Shown here one piece after another: positions 45,597 to 56,852 of a stretch of 64,000 nucleotides of DNA. Within the stretch, counting starts at the first letter, position 1. Each line of letters begins with the position of its first letter. Source of the DNA: Parasponia andersonii (lineage: Eukaryota; Streptophyta; Magnoliopsida; Rosales; Cannabaceae); NCBI GenBank assembly GCA_002914805.1, contig JXTB01000192.1, forward strand, positions 576,380 through 640,379. Reading direction: 5' to 3'. The notes under the pieces were generated by a model. It was not told the DNA's origin. It did no database searches and saw nothing but the letters and a program-made list of their open reading frames with translations. Position numbers and translations under genes: made by a program.

Positions 45597-46292
45597 TGTT
45601 AACGGAGGTTTTGTCAACAATAAATTTAGGAAAATTACAAATGTGGCTTATGTGTGAAAATGATTAATTAACTAAAGCAAACAAAGAGACAAGAATTTTA
45701 TAGTGGTTCAGCCCCAAAAAAGATGAGCATACGTCCACTATTTTTTACTATTTTCTAGAGAATTACAAGAACTCAAAATTACAATGTGTTGTTCGAAAAG
45801 AAGAAGCAAGAGTTTAAAAGGTTCTCCCAAAAATTCTCCCAAAGATCAAAAGATCAAAGATTCCCCAGCCTCTTAAGATCAGAAAAAGTCCAAGATCCCT
45901 CATTGAAACATTGAACTCCCTTTATATAGGTGAGGATAGCTCAATGTTTCCCAATTGTGAGAATGGATAACTCTATAATCGGGCAATACAATTTGAGTAA
46001 CAATATAATTGGGTAATCACTTAAATGAGATGACTGGTTGATTTTTAAAGAGAAACTTTTGTTTCCCTTTCTTTGTAGGTTACTCGTTTGACGAAGCGTA
46101 GACTAGTCTATTTTTTATTCTGGTCGCATTTAACTCGTTCGGAGGAGGTCGCACTAATTTATGCGGTGGAGTTCGCACGTAACTCTTTTAGAAGAGGTCG
46201 CACTTAATCTTACTCATGCAACCTGACACTCACTTGGTCAATTTTTCCCTTTATGGTATTGACCAACATATAGGATTTTAGACCGCACAACA
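45597..46292 (-). repeat. Left LTR (3' LTR of the gypsy element)
   Basis: 696 bp. Contains two degenerate copies of a roughly 50-bp repeat built on GAGGTCGCACTAA and GGTCGCACGTAACTC (about 46120-46215). Confidence 0.93.
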
Positions 46293-46639
46293 ATTACCCC
46301 CCCAGCTCCATTAGTTCTTTAGGACAAAATAGAGCTTCCTTCTACTATAAGTGCGAGCTTAAAAAATACAACATCATGACCTAGACTTGAGACTCTTGAA
46401 GAGTCGTCAGATCTCAAATCTCACCTTATTCAAGATCACGCGCACCTTTTTCTGATAGATGAAACCACGTGTCACATTTTCTAAGAAGAATAGCAAAACT
46501 CGAGGAGACTTTTCCCTTCTTTTTCCTTTTTAAACAGTCATAATAATAGCGATGATGACAGCTGTTGTCTTAAATCGAATCGTTTCAAATTTTGAAAAGA
46601 TACCGATTTAATTTCGGATCAATCAAATCCTGTGTGAAC

Positions 46640-49503
46640 TTCGGCCTTTGGATCTGAAAATTAAATACCTTGATCTACAGCTGTGATTTGACGACGCTCG
46701 AGGCATATATATCGAAAACTAATCCGTCTCCTCTTCAAAAAACCTATCGTCTGCCATTTCTCTCGAAACCTAAAGTGTTCATAGAGCAATCCTTCTGGCA
46801 TCATTCTGTTTCTCAGCTCGCACAACTTTGTCATCTTCTCCGACAAAGTTGTCATCACAATCCTTCGAACGTCATCTTGGTCCCTCCGTCTTCGAAGAAA
46901 GGTTAGTATATATCCTCTCTCTTTTGTTCTTCGATTTTTCCAGAACTCTTATTTACAGATCCTATTTCAAGAAAATAGGAACAAACCGTATAGCCCAAAT
47001 ATCCTGAACATAAACCTATCCCATATTCGGATGGACTGTAAAATGGAAATTTTTAGATCCCCTTCGTTGGTTTATAGATTCTTCTTTTAGATGACTGACA
47101 GAGATGAACTCGTGAAAGAGTTTTTTATTTTCTTTTTTAACGAACTGCTCGAACGATTTTTATGAATCCGTAGATCGATTAGAAAAAATCCGATGAGTAG
47201 CTTGTTGATGCAATCCTAGGATGAGACCAAAAAACTGCTCGCATATAGCTAAGATCCCTGATGCTCGCATAGGACTAAATCTATTATCATTTCTTTTCAA
47301 ATATCTAGTAGTGAGAATTTTAGGGAAGAGAATGCATTATTAGCTCCATAAACCTCGAAGATTATCTTGAGCCAGAACCCGAAGTTGAGATAACCAGGGT
47401 CAGGCAAAGTAGTCCTCGCATAGGCGACCTATCTTAAGACCAATGGCCCCGGCATATCAGAGATGCCCCTGCATTCGCAACGGGTTACTAATATATAGAG
47501 GGAGACTGGTGTACTAATATAAGGACGAGCTGCACCACGAATAGGCTCAGCAAGATCATATGCAACTACAAGATCGCCATCCCTCTTCGCCTTCCCATGG
47601 AGTTTAATCGATCACATACACCACCTCGCAGAATTGCATCATGCTCTGAAGCAGTTCTCAAATGCGGGGTCCATCTTCCACTTCATCCTTACATAAAATC
47701 CATCGTCGACTATTACGGAGTCGTTCCTTTTCAACTAACTTCAAACACTTATAGATACATGGTAGGTTTGTACATACTATACCATAAATTAGGCTTAGAA
47801 ACCCCCACACCTGAAGAGTTCGCTTGGTTTTACCAAGTGAAATCAAACCCGTCAGATTTTGGCTTCTTTTATGCGAGCAAGTGGTCAAACCAGGCAATAA
47901 AAACAATCTACGGGGTTCGCAACAATATAAGAAAATGGAAAAATCCATTTTTCCACTTTGACTATGCGGACAACGTCTTCTTTTAGAATCCTGGTAGGAA
48001 GCTTTTTAATTTATCACCTTTTCTGTATTATCATATTTATTCTGATCGCACTCGTATGTCATCGCAGATAACAGGAAACGGCCCGGACTTTCCAGGGAAT
48101 AGCTCGCAAGGGTGTACAAAATCAACAACCTTCCGATTGAGGAATTCGATTTGAAGAAGCTTGGGACTTCCAAGAACTTGGTCACTTACGGTTTGCTTCC
48201 AAAGGGAGCCATATTCCCTGACCCCATTGTTTGTTCGTCCAGACCTTCGAGCTCGAAGAAAAAGAAACCGAGGAAGCAGACGGAAAAGAGTGCCTCGTCT
48301 TCCAAACCTAGGAAATGAAAAGCACCTGCCACCTCTTCAACTTCGGAACCTTCTTCTCCAAAAAAGCATCACCACCAGCTCCTCAACAGCAAGAAGGTAA
48401 TTATATATATATATACATATTTTCATCATCGTATTATGTCACCTTGCTTGCTGACATATCTGTACAGAGATGGTTATTGGTATCGGACTGCGAGCACCAC
48501 CTTCCACTCTAAGGTCCATGGCAAAGTCCAAGACTCCAGAGAGTACACCTCCATTGTCATCGAAAGGGAAAGAGAAGGTCGAAATTTCCAAAAAATGAAA
48601 AGTCACCTTCGAGGATATCCCGGCAAGCTTGCCTCCTCCACAGCCTCAAATAATGAGCCATCCCGAATCATCCAAGGAGACTGCCACTTCTTCGGAACCA
48701 AACTTGGTTGATAAGGACGAGGAGCTCTTCGCACTCCTTAATCAATTACTAGAGAAGGCTAGTATGAGTGCAACCTTCATTGATCACTTCACTTCCGAAG
48801 AGGGCTGGGAGAGGATGAAGCGATGATCTACCAAAGTTGTTTTTGGTTCTATGATGAGGATGTTGGCAAATGTAAGTATCTTCTTTTTTTTTTTTAAATG
48901 CATTCTTTTGGTATTGATGTGTTATATTTTCAGACTGCTACAGCTGCTGTCCTGATGCATGACCTAGTCCTCAAGTGTTTGGAGAAGACCGAAAAAGTCG
49001 ACGAGATAACTCATGCATTCGAGAATTCGGAGAAAGCTCGCGAGAAGGAGAAAAAAGCCTTCGATTTAGAGAGGCAGCAGTTGCTCGAAGGTCTGGCCAA
49101 AGAAAAGTTCGAAAAGGAGAAGCTCGAGGAAAAAATTAAAGATCTTGAAAAGACTATCTCCGAGCATCCGGATCACATGAGGGAGGCAACAACAGAGGCG
49201 GCTCACAAGGCTGTTGAAGAGCTCAAGGCTACTGAAGTCAAGGAGCTCGAAGACAAAGCCAGTGACATCGCCTCGTCGACCATCATATACAACATCTTCT
49301 GCAAGCATCTGGACTTCAACTTCTCCATCCTCGGCGAAGATGTGGTCGAGCTTGTCCATAGTTGGAGGGAAGATGAAGCGACCAAGACTGGAGATGGTGG
49401 GCGAGCCCGTCTGCACGATAATAATGTCATTATTTTTTATTTTTTTTTTCAGAACAATACGGGCTTGGTCCCCTCTTCTTTGTATTTCTTTGCTTGCATA
49501 TAG
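46640..49503 (+). pseudogene. Antisense extra gene of the gypsy element (Transposase_28-like, coiled coil)
   Basis: A spliced-looking gene opposite to gag-pol. A leader exon about 46640-46900 ends at a donor-like AAG|GTTAGT. The main exon starts at 47597 (MEFNRSHTPPRR) and carries a domain like the Pfam family called putative gypsy-type transposon (PF04195): HPYIKSIVDYYGVVPFQLT, ETPTPEEFAWFYQVK, SDFGFFYASKW. It stops at 47984. Later pieces follow: VYKINNLPIEEFDLKKL (48.11 kb), a Lys/Ser-rich segment, and from 48932 a long charged coiled coil (EKAREKEKKAFDLERQQLLE) ending in FSILGEDVVELVHSWRED. Extra ORFs of this kind, often antisense, are known in plant Ty3/gypsy elements; their function is unknown. 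Stops between exons suggest decay or introns; I cannot tell which at each break. Confidence 0.7.
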
Positions 49504-50084
49504 GTGCGAGCTTTTATCAATGAACGAATGCTTTCTTTGTTAGACATTTATTCCTGCAAAACAATCAATACACTAAGTCGTAATATAGAAGATAATTAAT
49601 TTAACCAAGTAGTCAATCACTAAGTGACTGATCGGTACGCTATTGTGATTTAAATCCAACACACTTAAAATGGTTGTGTTAGGATAGGTTAGGTCACTTA
49701 AGATAACAGCAAATATGAGTGATGCAAACTCAATACTGTTTTTCAAAAGTTTTATGACAAAATGTAAATATAGCAATATATCACATCGGACATGAATGTT
49801 TTGCTTAGTTACTTTGTTATTCAATGAGGGAAATTGCGTAATACGACATGCGAAGGCATGAAGTGAGGAGAAAATCCTAGGATTTTAAGGAATTTTAGAT
49901 ATTTCGACGATCTAAAATTCTGACCCCTCAAAATGGACGTTTTGCATAGTCTCTTAGGAAACAAGTAGGAGATAATATTCTGATCCCACTGCCCCCCGAG
50001 TCTTATGGTGTTCGAAGACTGCCATAAAACTATAAAAGGTACCAAATTGAAAGATCGATTAGGAGACACCCTTATTGATGATGG

Positions 50085-50272
50085 TGAATGACGATCAACG
50101 AATGACGATCAATGAATGACGATTAATGAATGACGATCGACGAATGAAGATCAACGAATGACGAACAACGAATAACGATCCACGAATGATGATCAACAAA
50201 TGACGAACAATGAATAACGATCAACGAATGACGAACAACGAATAACGATCAACCAATGACGAATGATGAATA
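50085..50272. repeat. 14-bp minisatellite in the gypsy element
   Basis: About 13 copies of GAATGACGATCAAC with small variations (AACAAC, ATTAAT, GATCCAC), head to tail, between the pol remnant and the antisense gene. Confidence 0.95.
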
Positions 50273-50392
50273 AGTAGATGTCTTTATTGATAAATGACGA
50301 AAACATGAAGATATACATGAAAATTCACTGATAAAAGCGATGAAGATGTCCTGCATTCCAGGCATGCTCAATCTTTTGTCCGCCAATGCGAG

Positions 50393-50600
50393 CTAACTTA
50401 TATGTCCTAGGTCGAATGATGGCAATAATAACATACGGTCATTCCTAAGAGGGTTCTGAAGAACAAGGTCTTGCTGAAGAACAAGTTCTCCAACTTCAAA
50501 TTCTCTTCGTTTGACTTTAGGATTATAATATCGAGCAGTGCATTGTTGATATAATGTGATCCGAAGCTGAGACTGCTCGCGCATTTCTTCTAAGAGATCG
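50393..50600 (-). pseudogene. Integrase C-terminal remnant of the gypsy element
   Basis: Encodes the tail of a gypsy integrase (LYQQCTARYYNPKVKRREF, VGELVLQQ). It sits directly beside the pre-RT stub at about 50.62 kb, so everything between (RT, RNase H, integrase catalytic core) was lost in one deletion. Confidence 0.75.
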
Positions 50601-50613
50601 AGCTCAATCCTTA

Positions 50614-51413
50614 TCAGCGCACTACTTTGATTTTGCTCATAAGTAGATTTCCGTATCTATATTGAGGCGGTGACATGATATTTGGATCAATCCCGAAGAC
50701 ATCCAAGTTAGATTTCAGAAAAGCGACCAATGAAGCTCGCATAGGTTCTTGAAGGCTCGCTCTAATTTTTATAATCTTAGAGGACCTGTCAAATAATAAA
50801 TCCTCCAAGCCTTTAATTGGTCTCGTTTTGACCTCTCCATTGATTTCTCGAGAGTCAGGTCTTCGCTTGTCGTTTCGATTGACGTTTCGCCTGACGCTTC
50901 GATTGACGTTTTGACTGAAGCTTCGACTGACGCTTCGACTGACGCTTCGATTTGGACCAGCATCGTGCGAGGTGTCGCATCCTTTGCTGCGAGCTTTAAA
51001 GAGTAGCTGTAACAAGTCCGTGCATCATATTGGTTTCCTCGCACTTCGCCTACTCCTTGTTGAGTCGGGAATTTCATAGCGAGATGATAGATCGATGTTA
51101 CTGCTCGAAATTCCCTCAGTGTTGGTCTTTCCAGTACAACATTGAATGCAGAGGGACAATCTACAATCAAGAACTGGGTCATTACTGTTGAAACCCTAGG
51201 GTAAGTTCCAACATTGACTATTAACTCAATCATGCTCATAGGCATTATGCTGTTACCAGTGAATCCGTAGAGTGGGGTGACAGCGGGCTTCAGGTCACTT
51301 TCATTCAACCCCATCTTCTGGAAGGCGTCGTAATACAGGATGTCAACAGCACTTCCGTTATCGACCAATACTCGCCGTAATTGCGTGCTTCCAGAATTGA
51401 TCTTTATGACCAA
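50614..51413 (-). pseudogene. Gypsy aspartic protease and pre-RT stub
   Basis: The protease shows VLVDNGSAVDILY (Asp-Asn-Gly in place of the common Asp-Ser/Thr-Gly, a variant seen in these families) and FNVVLERPTLREF. The 12-bp repeat region follows, after which the frame shifts into the stub before RT (ASLQEPMRASLVAFLKSN, FGIDPNIMSPP). It ends abruptly at the internal deletion. Confidence 0.85.
50869..50955 (-). repeat. 12-bp repeat within the protease-RT linker
   Basis: Variants of GACGCTTCGACT repeated about seven times. In the protease frame it reads as a VEAS-type tetrapeptide repeat; in a second frame it is also open (SVSR type). The unit length keeps frame. Confidence 0.88.
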
Positions 51414-51506
51414 CGCATCATTATGTGGATAATGGACTTCCCTCGCGTCTTATTCCGTGAAGGTAATATCCATATCCGGTACTCGCTGAAGCTTTCGTGA
51501 TCGCTA

Positions 51507-53417
51507 TTAGAGGTGGATGACATTGGTCAACGGCTGCTGTCGAGCTTCTCGTGCATACCTATCCTGCGCTCTCTTGGAATCTCCCCCAATGTGCAGTCCT
51601 CCGAAAATAGTTCGCACCTCGCGCTGAATTTCTGGAGGTCGCTGTCGGTTTTCTTCTCGCCTTTCATTATTCTGTTTAGAGTACTGCTGCAGCTGCCCTT
51701 CTTTAATCAATCTTTCGATCTCATCTTTCAGGGCAAAGCAGTTATTGGTATCATGTCCAATGTCATTATGATACCAACAAAACTTGTTGGGGTCGCGCCT
51801 CGCTCTCTCTCTTTTCATGGGTTCCAATTGACGATAGCGCTCCTGTTGGTTTGTGACCACATAGATACGATCTATGGGTGCGTTCAATTCGGTATAATTA
51901 TTAAACCTCATGGGAGTTCTTGAAATCTCCTGTTTTTTCTGTTTAGGATGCTTTTCAGTCGATTGTTCATTACTCCTTTTGTTCGACTTATCATTATTGT
52001 TGTTTGTAGTCGCATCTTTGGCAACATCCTTTCCTCCTCCCTTTGTCATCTTATGAAGGTTTTCGTATGAAGATTCTACCCTTAGATATCGACCAACTCT
52101 TCGATAGAAGTCTTCAAGGGTTCTGTATTCTCGCTCAAGTAAATCTTCCCAGAGTTTAGTTTCTGGTCGCACCCCAGCCATCATTAGAGTTAAAACTTCT
52201 CCTTCAGGTGGGTTATTGACCTTTGCTAATTATGAGGTAAAGCGATTTAGGTAAGATCATAGAGTTTCCTCCGGACCTTGCCAAATAGCAGACAGGCTGA
52301 CCAATGGAACAGTGAAATTCTTCGCAGCCTAAAATTGCCTCAAGAATGTAGTCTGGAGTTGTTGCCAGGACGAGATCGAGCTGGACTTGAGTTCTCGAAA
52401 CCACTTCTTTCCCACTCCCGTGAGATTTACAGCAAAACACCTGCAACGTGCGAGATCATCAATACGATGAAGTTCCATCAGGCCGCTGAAGTGATCCATA
52501 TGGTCCTGCGGATCAGTTTTCCCATCAAAAGTGTTTATGGCGGGAAGTCTAAATCTAGCAGGTAAGGCAGCAGCTCGAACCTCCTCGCTGAATGGCAATT
52601 GACGATACCCATCAGCGAGCTCATCATCCCAACCAACAAGTGCATCTAAAGCAATCCTCATATTATGAACATCGACATTTAGAGGGAGAACATTCTCTCT
52701 TACTGGTGGCAGGAGTGGCCTTTGATCGTTGTCATGGTATAGAGCGGGTTTGTTTGGTAGGGTATGCTGCGACCTTAGGAATTCCGATGAAACAGTGCGA
52801 CGAGATTGATTATGGTCATTGTGATGCGAGGTGGATCGCTCCTGACCACGTCGCTGATCCAGATATTGTCTTAAGTCTGTAAGATTCTGTCGAGATTCCC
52901 TACTGACTCTTTCAAAGACACTCCTCGATTGACGTTTTTGCTCATGTTCAAGATAATCACGATTAACGGTTGCTCTCTAGGAAGGTTGTTCACAATCACA
53001 ATCAGTACTCAAACTTTCCGTACCAGATACCAGAGGCAAGTCTACGACCTTATCTTTTCCCTTGGAGATACAATCTCCTCGACGCTCCTGCCGAGCTTTA
53101 GGTTGGTCGCGGTTTTCTGTCTCTAGAATCTGAATTCCTCTCTCAGGTTGTTGAGCAGGACGTTCTCTGGGACGTTCGTGCTATAGTGGAGTTAGCATCT
53201 GTTCTTCAGCAAGTCGCCGTAGAGAGTCATTAATCTGACTTGTAATTTATTGAAAGTTTACCAGTACTTCCTCCATACGATCTTGTCTTTAGACAATATT
53301 TTCCGGTGCGGTCACGGCAGACTGATCCTGAGCAGGATCTGCCTGTACAGCAGCGGTACTTTGGGGATGATTTTGGCTAGTTCCGGTATTTCTGATAGTG
53401 TTTCTAGTATTTGCCAT
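51507..53417 (-). pseudogene. Gypsy Gag
   Basis: Starts at ATG 53415-53417 (MANTRNTIRNTGTSQ), 60 bp inside the 5' LTR. After some stops, the Gag core runs from about 52661 (FRLPAINTFDGKTDPQDHM, WFRELKSSSISSWQQL) into MAGVRPETKLWEDLL. It ends in a zinc-knuckle-like segment (FCWYHNDIGHDTNNCFAL near 51.77 kb) and a stop near 51.51 kb. The WYHxxxGHxTxxC form is typical of Tat/Ogre-type Gag. Confidence 0.88.
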
Positions 53418-53477
53418 TGTTGAAAGAAACGGAATGGACAAAATTTTCTGCCGGAATAGCCCTCTTTCTAGCTCAAT

Positions 53478-54246
53478 TGTTGACGGAGGTTTTGTCAACA
53501 ATAAATTTAGGAAAATTGCAAGATGTGGCTTGTATATGAAAAGGGTTAATTAACTAAAACAAATTAAGAGATAAGAATTTTATAGTGGTTCAGCCCCAAA
53601 AAAAATGAGCTTACGTCCACTGTTTTTTACTATTTTCTAGAGAATTACAAAAACTCAAAATTACAATGTGTTGTCCGGAAAGAAGAAGCAAGAGTTTAAA
53701 ATATTCTTAAATATTTCAAAGATCAAGAAAGGATCAAAGAATTCCCAGCCTCTCCAGATCAGAAAAAGTCCAAGATCCCCTCACTGAAACATTGAACTCC
53801 CTTTATATAGATGAGGATAGCTCAATGTTTCCCAATTGTGAGAATGGGTAACTGTATAATCAGGCAATACAATTTGAGTAACAATATAACTGGGTAATCA
53901 CTTAAATGAGATGACTGGTCGATCTTTAAAGAGAAACTTTTGTTTTTCTTTCTTTGTAGGTTACCTGTTTGACGAAACTTAGTCTAATGTCCTTTTCATT
54001 CTGGTCGCACTTAACTCGTTCAAAGAAGATCGCTTTAAACTTGTTCGGAGGAGGTCGCACTAAATTTATGCGATGGAGGTCGTATGTAACTCTTTCGGAA
54101 GAGGTCGCACTAACTTATGCTGTGGAGGTCGCACGTAACTTTTTCGGAAGAGGTCGCACTAACTTTCTCCTACGACCTTACACTCACTTGGTCAACTTTT
54201 CTCTTTATGATATTGACCAACATATAAGATTTTAGATCGCACAACA
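53478..54246 (-). repeat. Right LTR (5' LTR of the gypsy element)
   Basis: 769 bp, 73 bp longer than the left LTR. The difference lies mostly in an extra copy of the internal GAGGTCGCACTAA repeat (54000-54170). Confidence 0.93.
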
Positions 54247-56852
54247 CTATGAAAATCAAAGATGTCAATAAAAATCTGGATAGAATTGCTGGTGAGAAAG
54301 ATTGAAAGCTTAATACAAAAACCATATTGGAGAAACCTATTGAGCGATCAAAGACTACCTCCTTTATTAATGAAACAGAGATATATGGTCGAGACGCTGA
54401 AACGGAGATTTTGGTGAGCATGTTGTTATCTGAGAATAGTACTACTCATCAGGATAAACGGCTCGGTGTCATTCCTATTGTAGGGATGGGAGGAATGGGT
54501 AAAACTACTCTAGCTCAACTGGTGTAGAATCATGAGAAGGTCGTGGCCCACTTTGATGAGAAAATTTGGGTATGTGTATCGGATCCTTTTGAAGTGATAA
54601 ATGTTGCCAAAGCAATTGTTGAATCCATTGAAGGTAGTACTCCGAATAACAGTGAATTGGACACCTTACAGCAACGTATTCGTAAGTGTATTGAAGGAAA
54701 GAGGTTTCTTCTTGTCTTAGACGATGTATGGACTGAGGATAAGCATAAGTGGGAACAATTGAAGCTACCTTTCAAGTATGGTGCGGTTGGAAGTAGAGTA
54801 CTCGTAACCACGAGGAAAAAGGAAATTGCTATCATAGTGGGAGCAGTGAATTGCATGATCACATTGGAAAAGTTGTCCGAAGAACATTGTTGGTCAATAT
54901 TAAAGCAACTAGCATTTTCAGAAAGAAAAGAGGAAGATTGTAAACAATTGGAAGAAATTGGTCGAGAAATTGCTCGCAAGGCCAAGGGCTCACCTCTCAT
55001 TTCAAAAACTTTGGGAAGTCTGATGCTCTTTAAGGAGACCCAAACCCAGTGGAAAGACGTTCTAGATTGTGAATTGTGGGAATCGAAAGATGTTAGTGAA
55101 AGGATATTCACTCCATTCCTTTTAAGTTATCATGATTTGTCTGCCCAAGAAAAATGTTGCTTCACATATTGTTCAATATTTCCAAAAGATTATCTCATTT
55201 CGAGAGTACAATTAATCGATATGTCGATGTCTCAAAATTATTTTGGAAGTGACATCAGTTCAGAGAGAAAAGGTGATGAATGTTTTGAAACTTTAGTGAG
55301 GAGATCCTTCTTTCAAACTTGTTTACACAATTATTATGATGATAGTATCCGTTATTGTAAGATGCATGACATAGTGCATGACTTTGCCCAGTTTTTGACG
55401 AAAGACGAATGTATTAACATGGATGTTGACAGTAGTGTTGGAGAGAAATTGGAGCCGCTTAATTGTAAGAAATCTCGACACTTGAGCTTAGTAGTTGGAT
55501 CCAGCGCAGTACGATATTTCTCTGCTGGGAAAGACGACACTAGTATGAATGAAAAGAATCTCCGCACCTTGTTTATTGTGCCAAATAGAAATGACTCTAT
55601 TGTTGATATGTCAGTATTGTTCTCACGTCTCATGTTTATTCGGACATTAACTTTGAGTAGATGTGGGATTAAGAAATTAGCTGAGAGTATTGGGAGATTA
55701 ATACATTTGAGATATCTTGATTTAGCGTACAAGGATGAATTGAAAGAGTTACCTGATGCTTTATGCGGTCTATGTAACATGCAAACTCTAAATCTGTCTA
55801 GTTGCAGTTTACTTCGAAGGCTACCAGAAGGGCTGGGGAAACTAGTGAATTTAAAACATCTCTACACCCATTCTTGTTTTTCGTTAGAGGGATTGCCAAA
55901 TGGAATTAGGAGTTTGACGGGCCTTCGGAAATTAGATACGTTGGTCATTCCTAGGAACAAAGGAACATATTTTGATATTGGAGATTTGAAAAGGCTGAAG
56001 AATCTTCAACTTAGAGACACTCTCTGCATAAAAGGATGTAGAAATATAGAAAATGTGGATGAGGCTCAGAAAATAGATCTGAAGGAAAATGACAACATTG
56101 TTGCGTTGATCATAGATTTTGGGATGCGGGAAGAACGGAAAAAGGGATCTGAATTAGATGACATTGAAATACTGGAAGCCTTGGAACCCCATCAAGGCTT
56201 GAAAATGTTAGAGATCGATAATTACGAAGGCGCCAGCTTGTCTTGCCGTCCCAAATGGATGATGTCCTTAGTTAATCTAAGGCAAATACAGCTTATGGAT
56301 CACAAGAACTGCGTAAGCCTACCTTCTTTTTGGAAACTGCCATTTCTCAATCTTCTTCGCCTAGCAATGATGGATGCCATGAAAAAACTGGGTGTTGAAT
56401 TTTTTGGAATAACAGAAGAAACTGATGAAGAAGATGGTGGTGCGACCAAAAGGGGCCCTCCACTACTTATTTCATTTCCAAAACTGGAATCGCTCAGCTT
56501 CAACTACATGGATCAGTTTGAAAAGTGGGAAGGGAGTGCGACAGGAACTGAGACGACTGGTTTGATGACTATAATGCCGTGTCTGGAGCACTTGGAATTT
56601 AAGAAATGCCCTCGCCTACATGCACTACCTGACTTGTTGCAAACAACAACCTCACTGAGATATTTGTCCATTTCCGAGTCTAAGATTGTCGAGGAATATT
56701 GCCTAAACAGGACGGGAAAGGAATGGGACAAGATTTCTCACGTTCCAAACATTCCCATTTACAACAAGATTGTGCGGAAAGATAACATTTGGATTGATGA
56801 AGGCAATGTTAATGATGCTGATTCTATTGGAACATCTTCTTCAGCAAAATGA
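54247..56852 (+). pseudogene. CC-NB-LRR gene, 5'-truncated at the gypsy LTR, two in-frame stops
   Basis: Paralog of the intact NLR, starting abruptly at the LTR edge at the position of residue 137 of that protein (MKIKDVNKNLDRIAGEKD), so the coiled-coil domain is missing. TGA at 54303-54305 and TAG at 54525-54527 (just after the P-loop, where the intact gene has Tyr) interrupt it. After the second stop 769 residues are open from 54543: RNBS-A (FDEKIWVCVSDPF), kinase-2 (LLVLDDVW), RNBS-B (GSRVLVTTR), GSPLISK for GLPLA, RNBS-D (CFTYCSIFPKDY), MHD (CKMHDIVHDF), LRRs and the EWDKISHVPNI tail. The long open remainder means loss was recent. It could be transcribed and supply small RNAs, but cannot make a normal receptor. 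Confidence 0.95.
54483..54505 (+). promoter_or_regulatory. Candidate miR482/miR2118 target in the pseudogene P-loop
   Basis: GGGATGGGAGGAATGGGTAA, the P-loop codons; a slightly different match from that in the intact gene. Confidence 0.4.

Larger units (their letters stand above)
45597..54246 (-). mobile_element. Internally deleted Ty3/gypsy retrotransposon (Tat/Ogre-like) with antisense gene
   Basis: Two direct LTRs (45597-46292 and 53478-54246; both start TGTT(A/G)ACGGAGGTTTTGTC and end GCACAACA) bound an 8.65-kb element in minus orientation. The purine tract for second-strand synthesis is the G7 run at 46297-46303 (minus strand), next to the left LTR. Flanks are CTATA and CTATG, a 4/5 match to a 5-bp target duplication. 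In the minus direction it holds Gag, protease and the stub before RT, then jumps to an integrase tail at about 50.6 kb; the RT, RNase H and integrase core are gone. An unrelated gene lies on the opposite strand between the pol remnant and the left (3') LTR. Confidence 0.92.

Noticed and set aside
50085-50272. Array considered as CRISPR-like
   Set aside because: Units are 14 bp, contiguous without spacers, and lie in a plant retrotransposon: a minisatellite.
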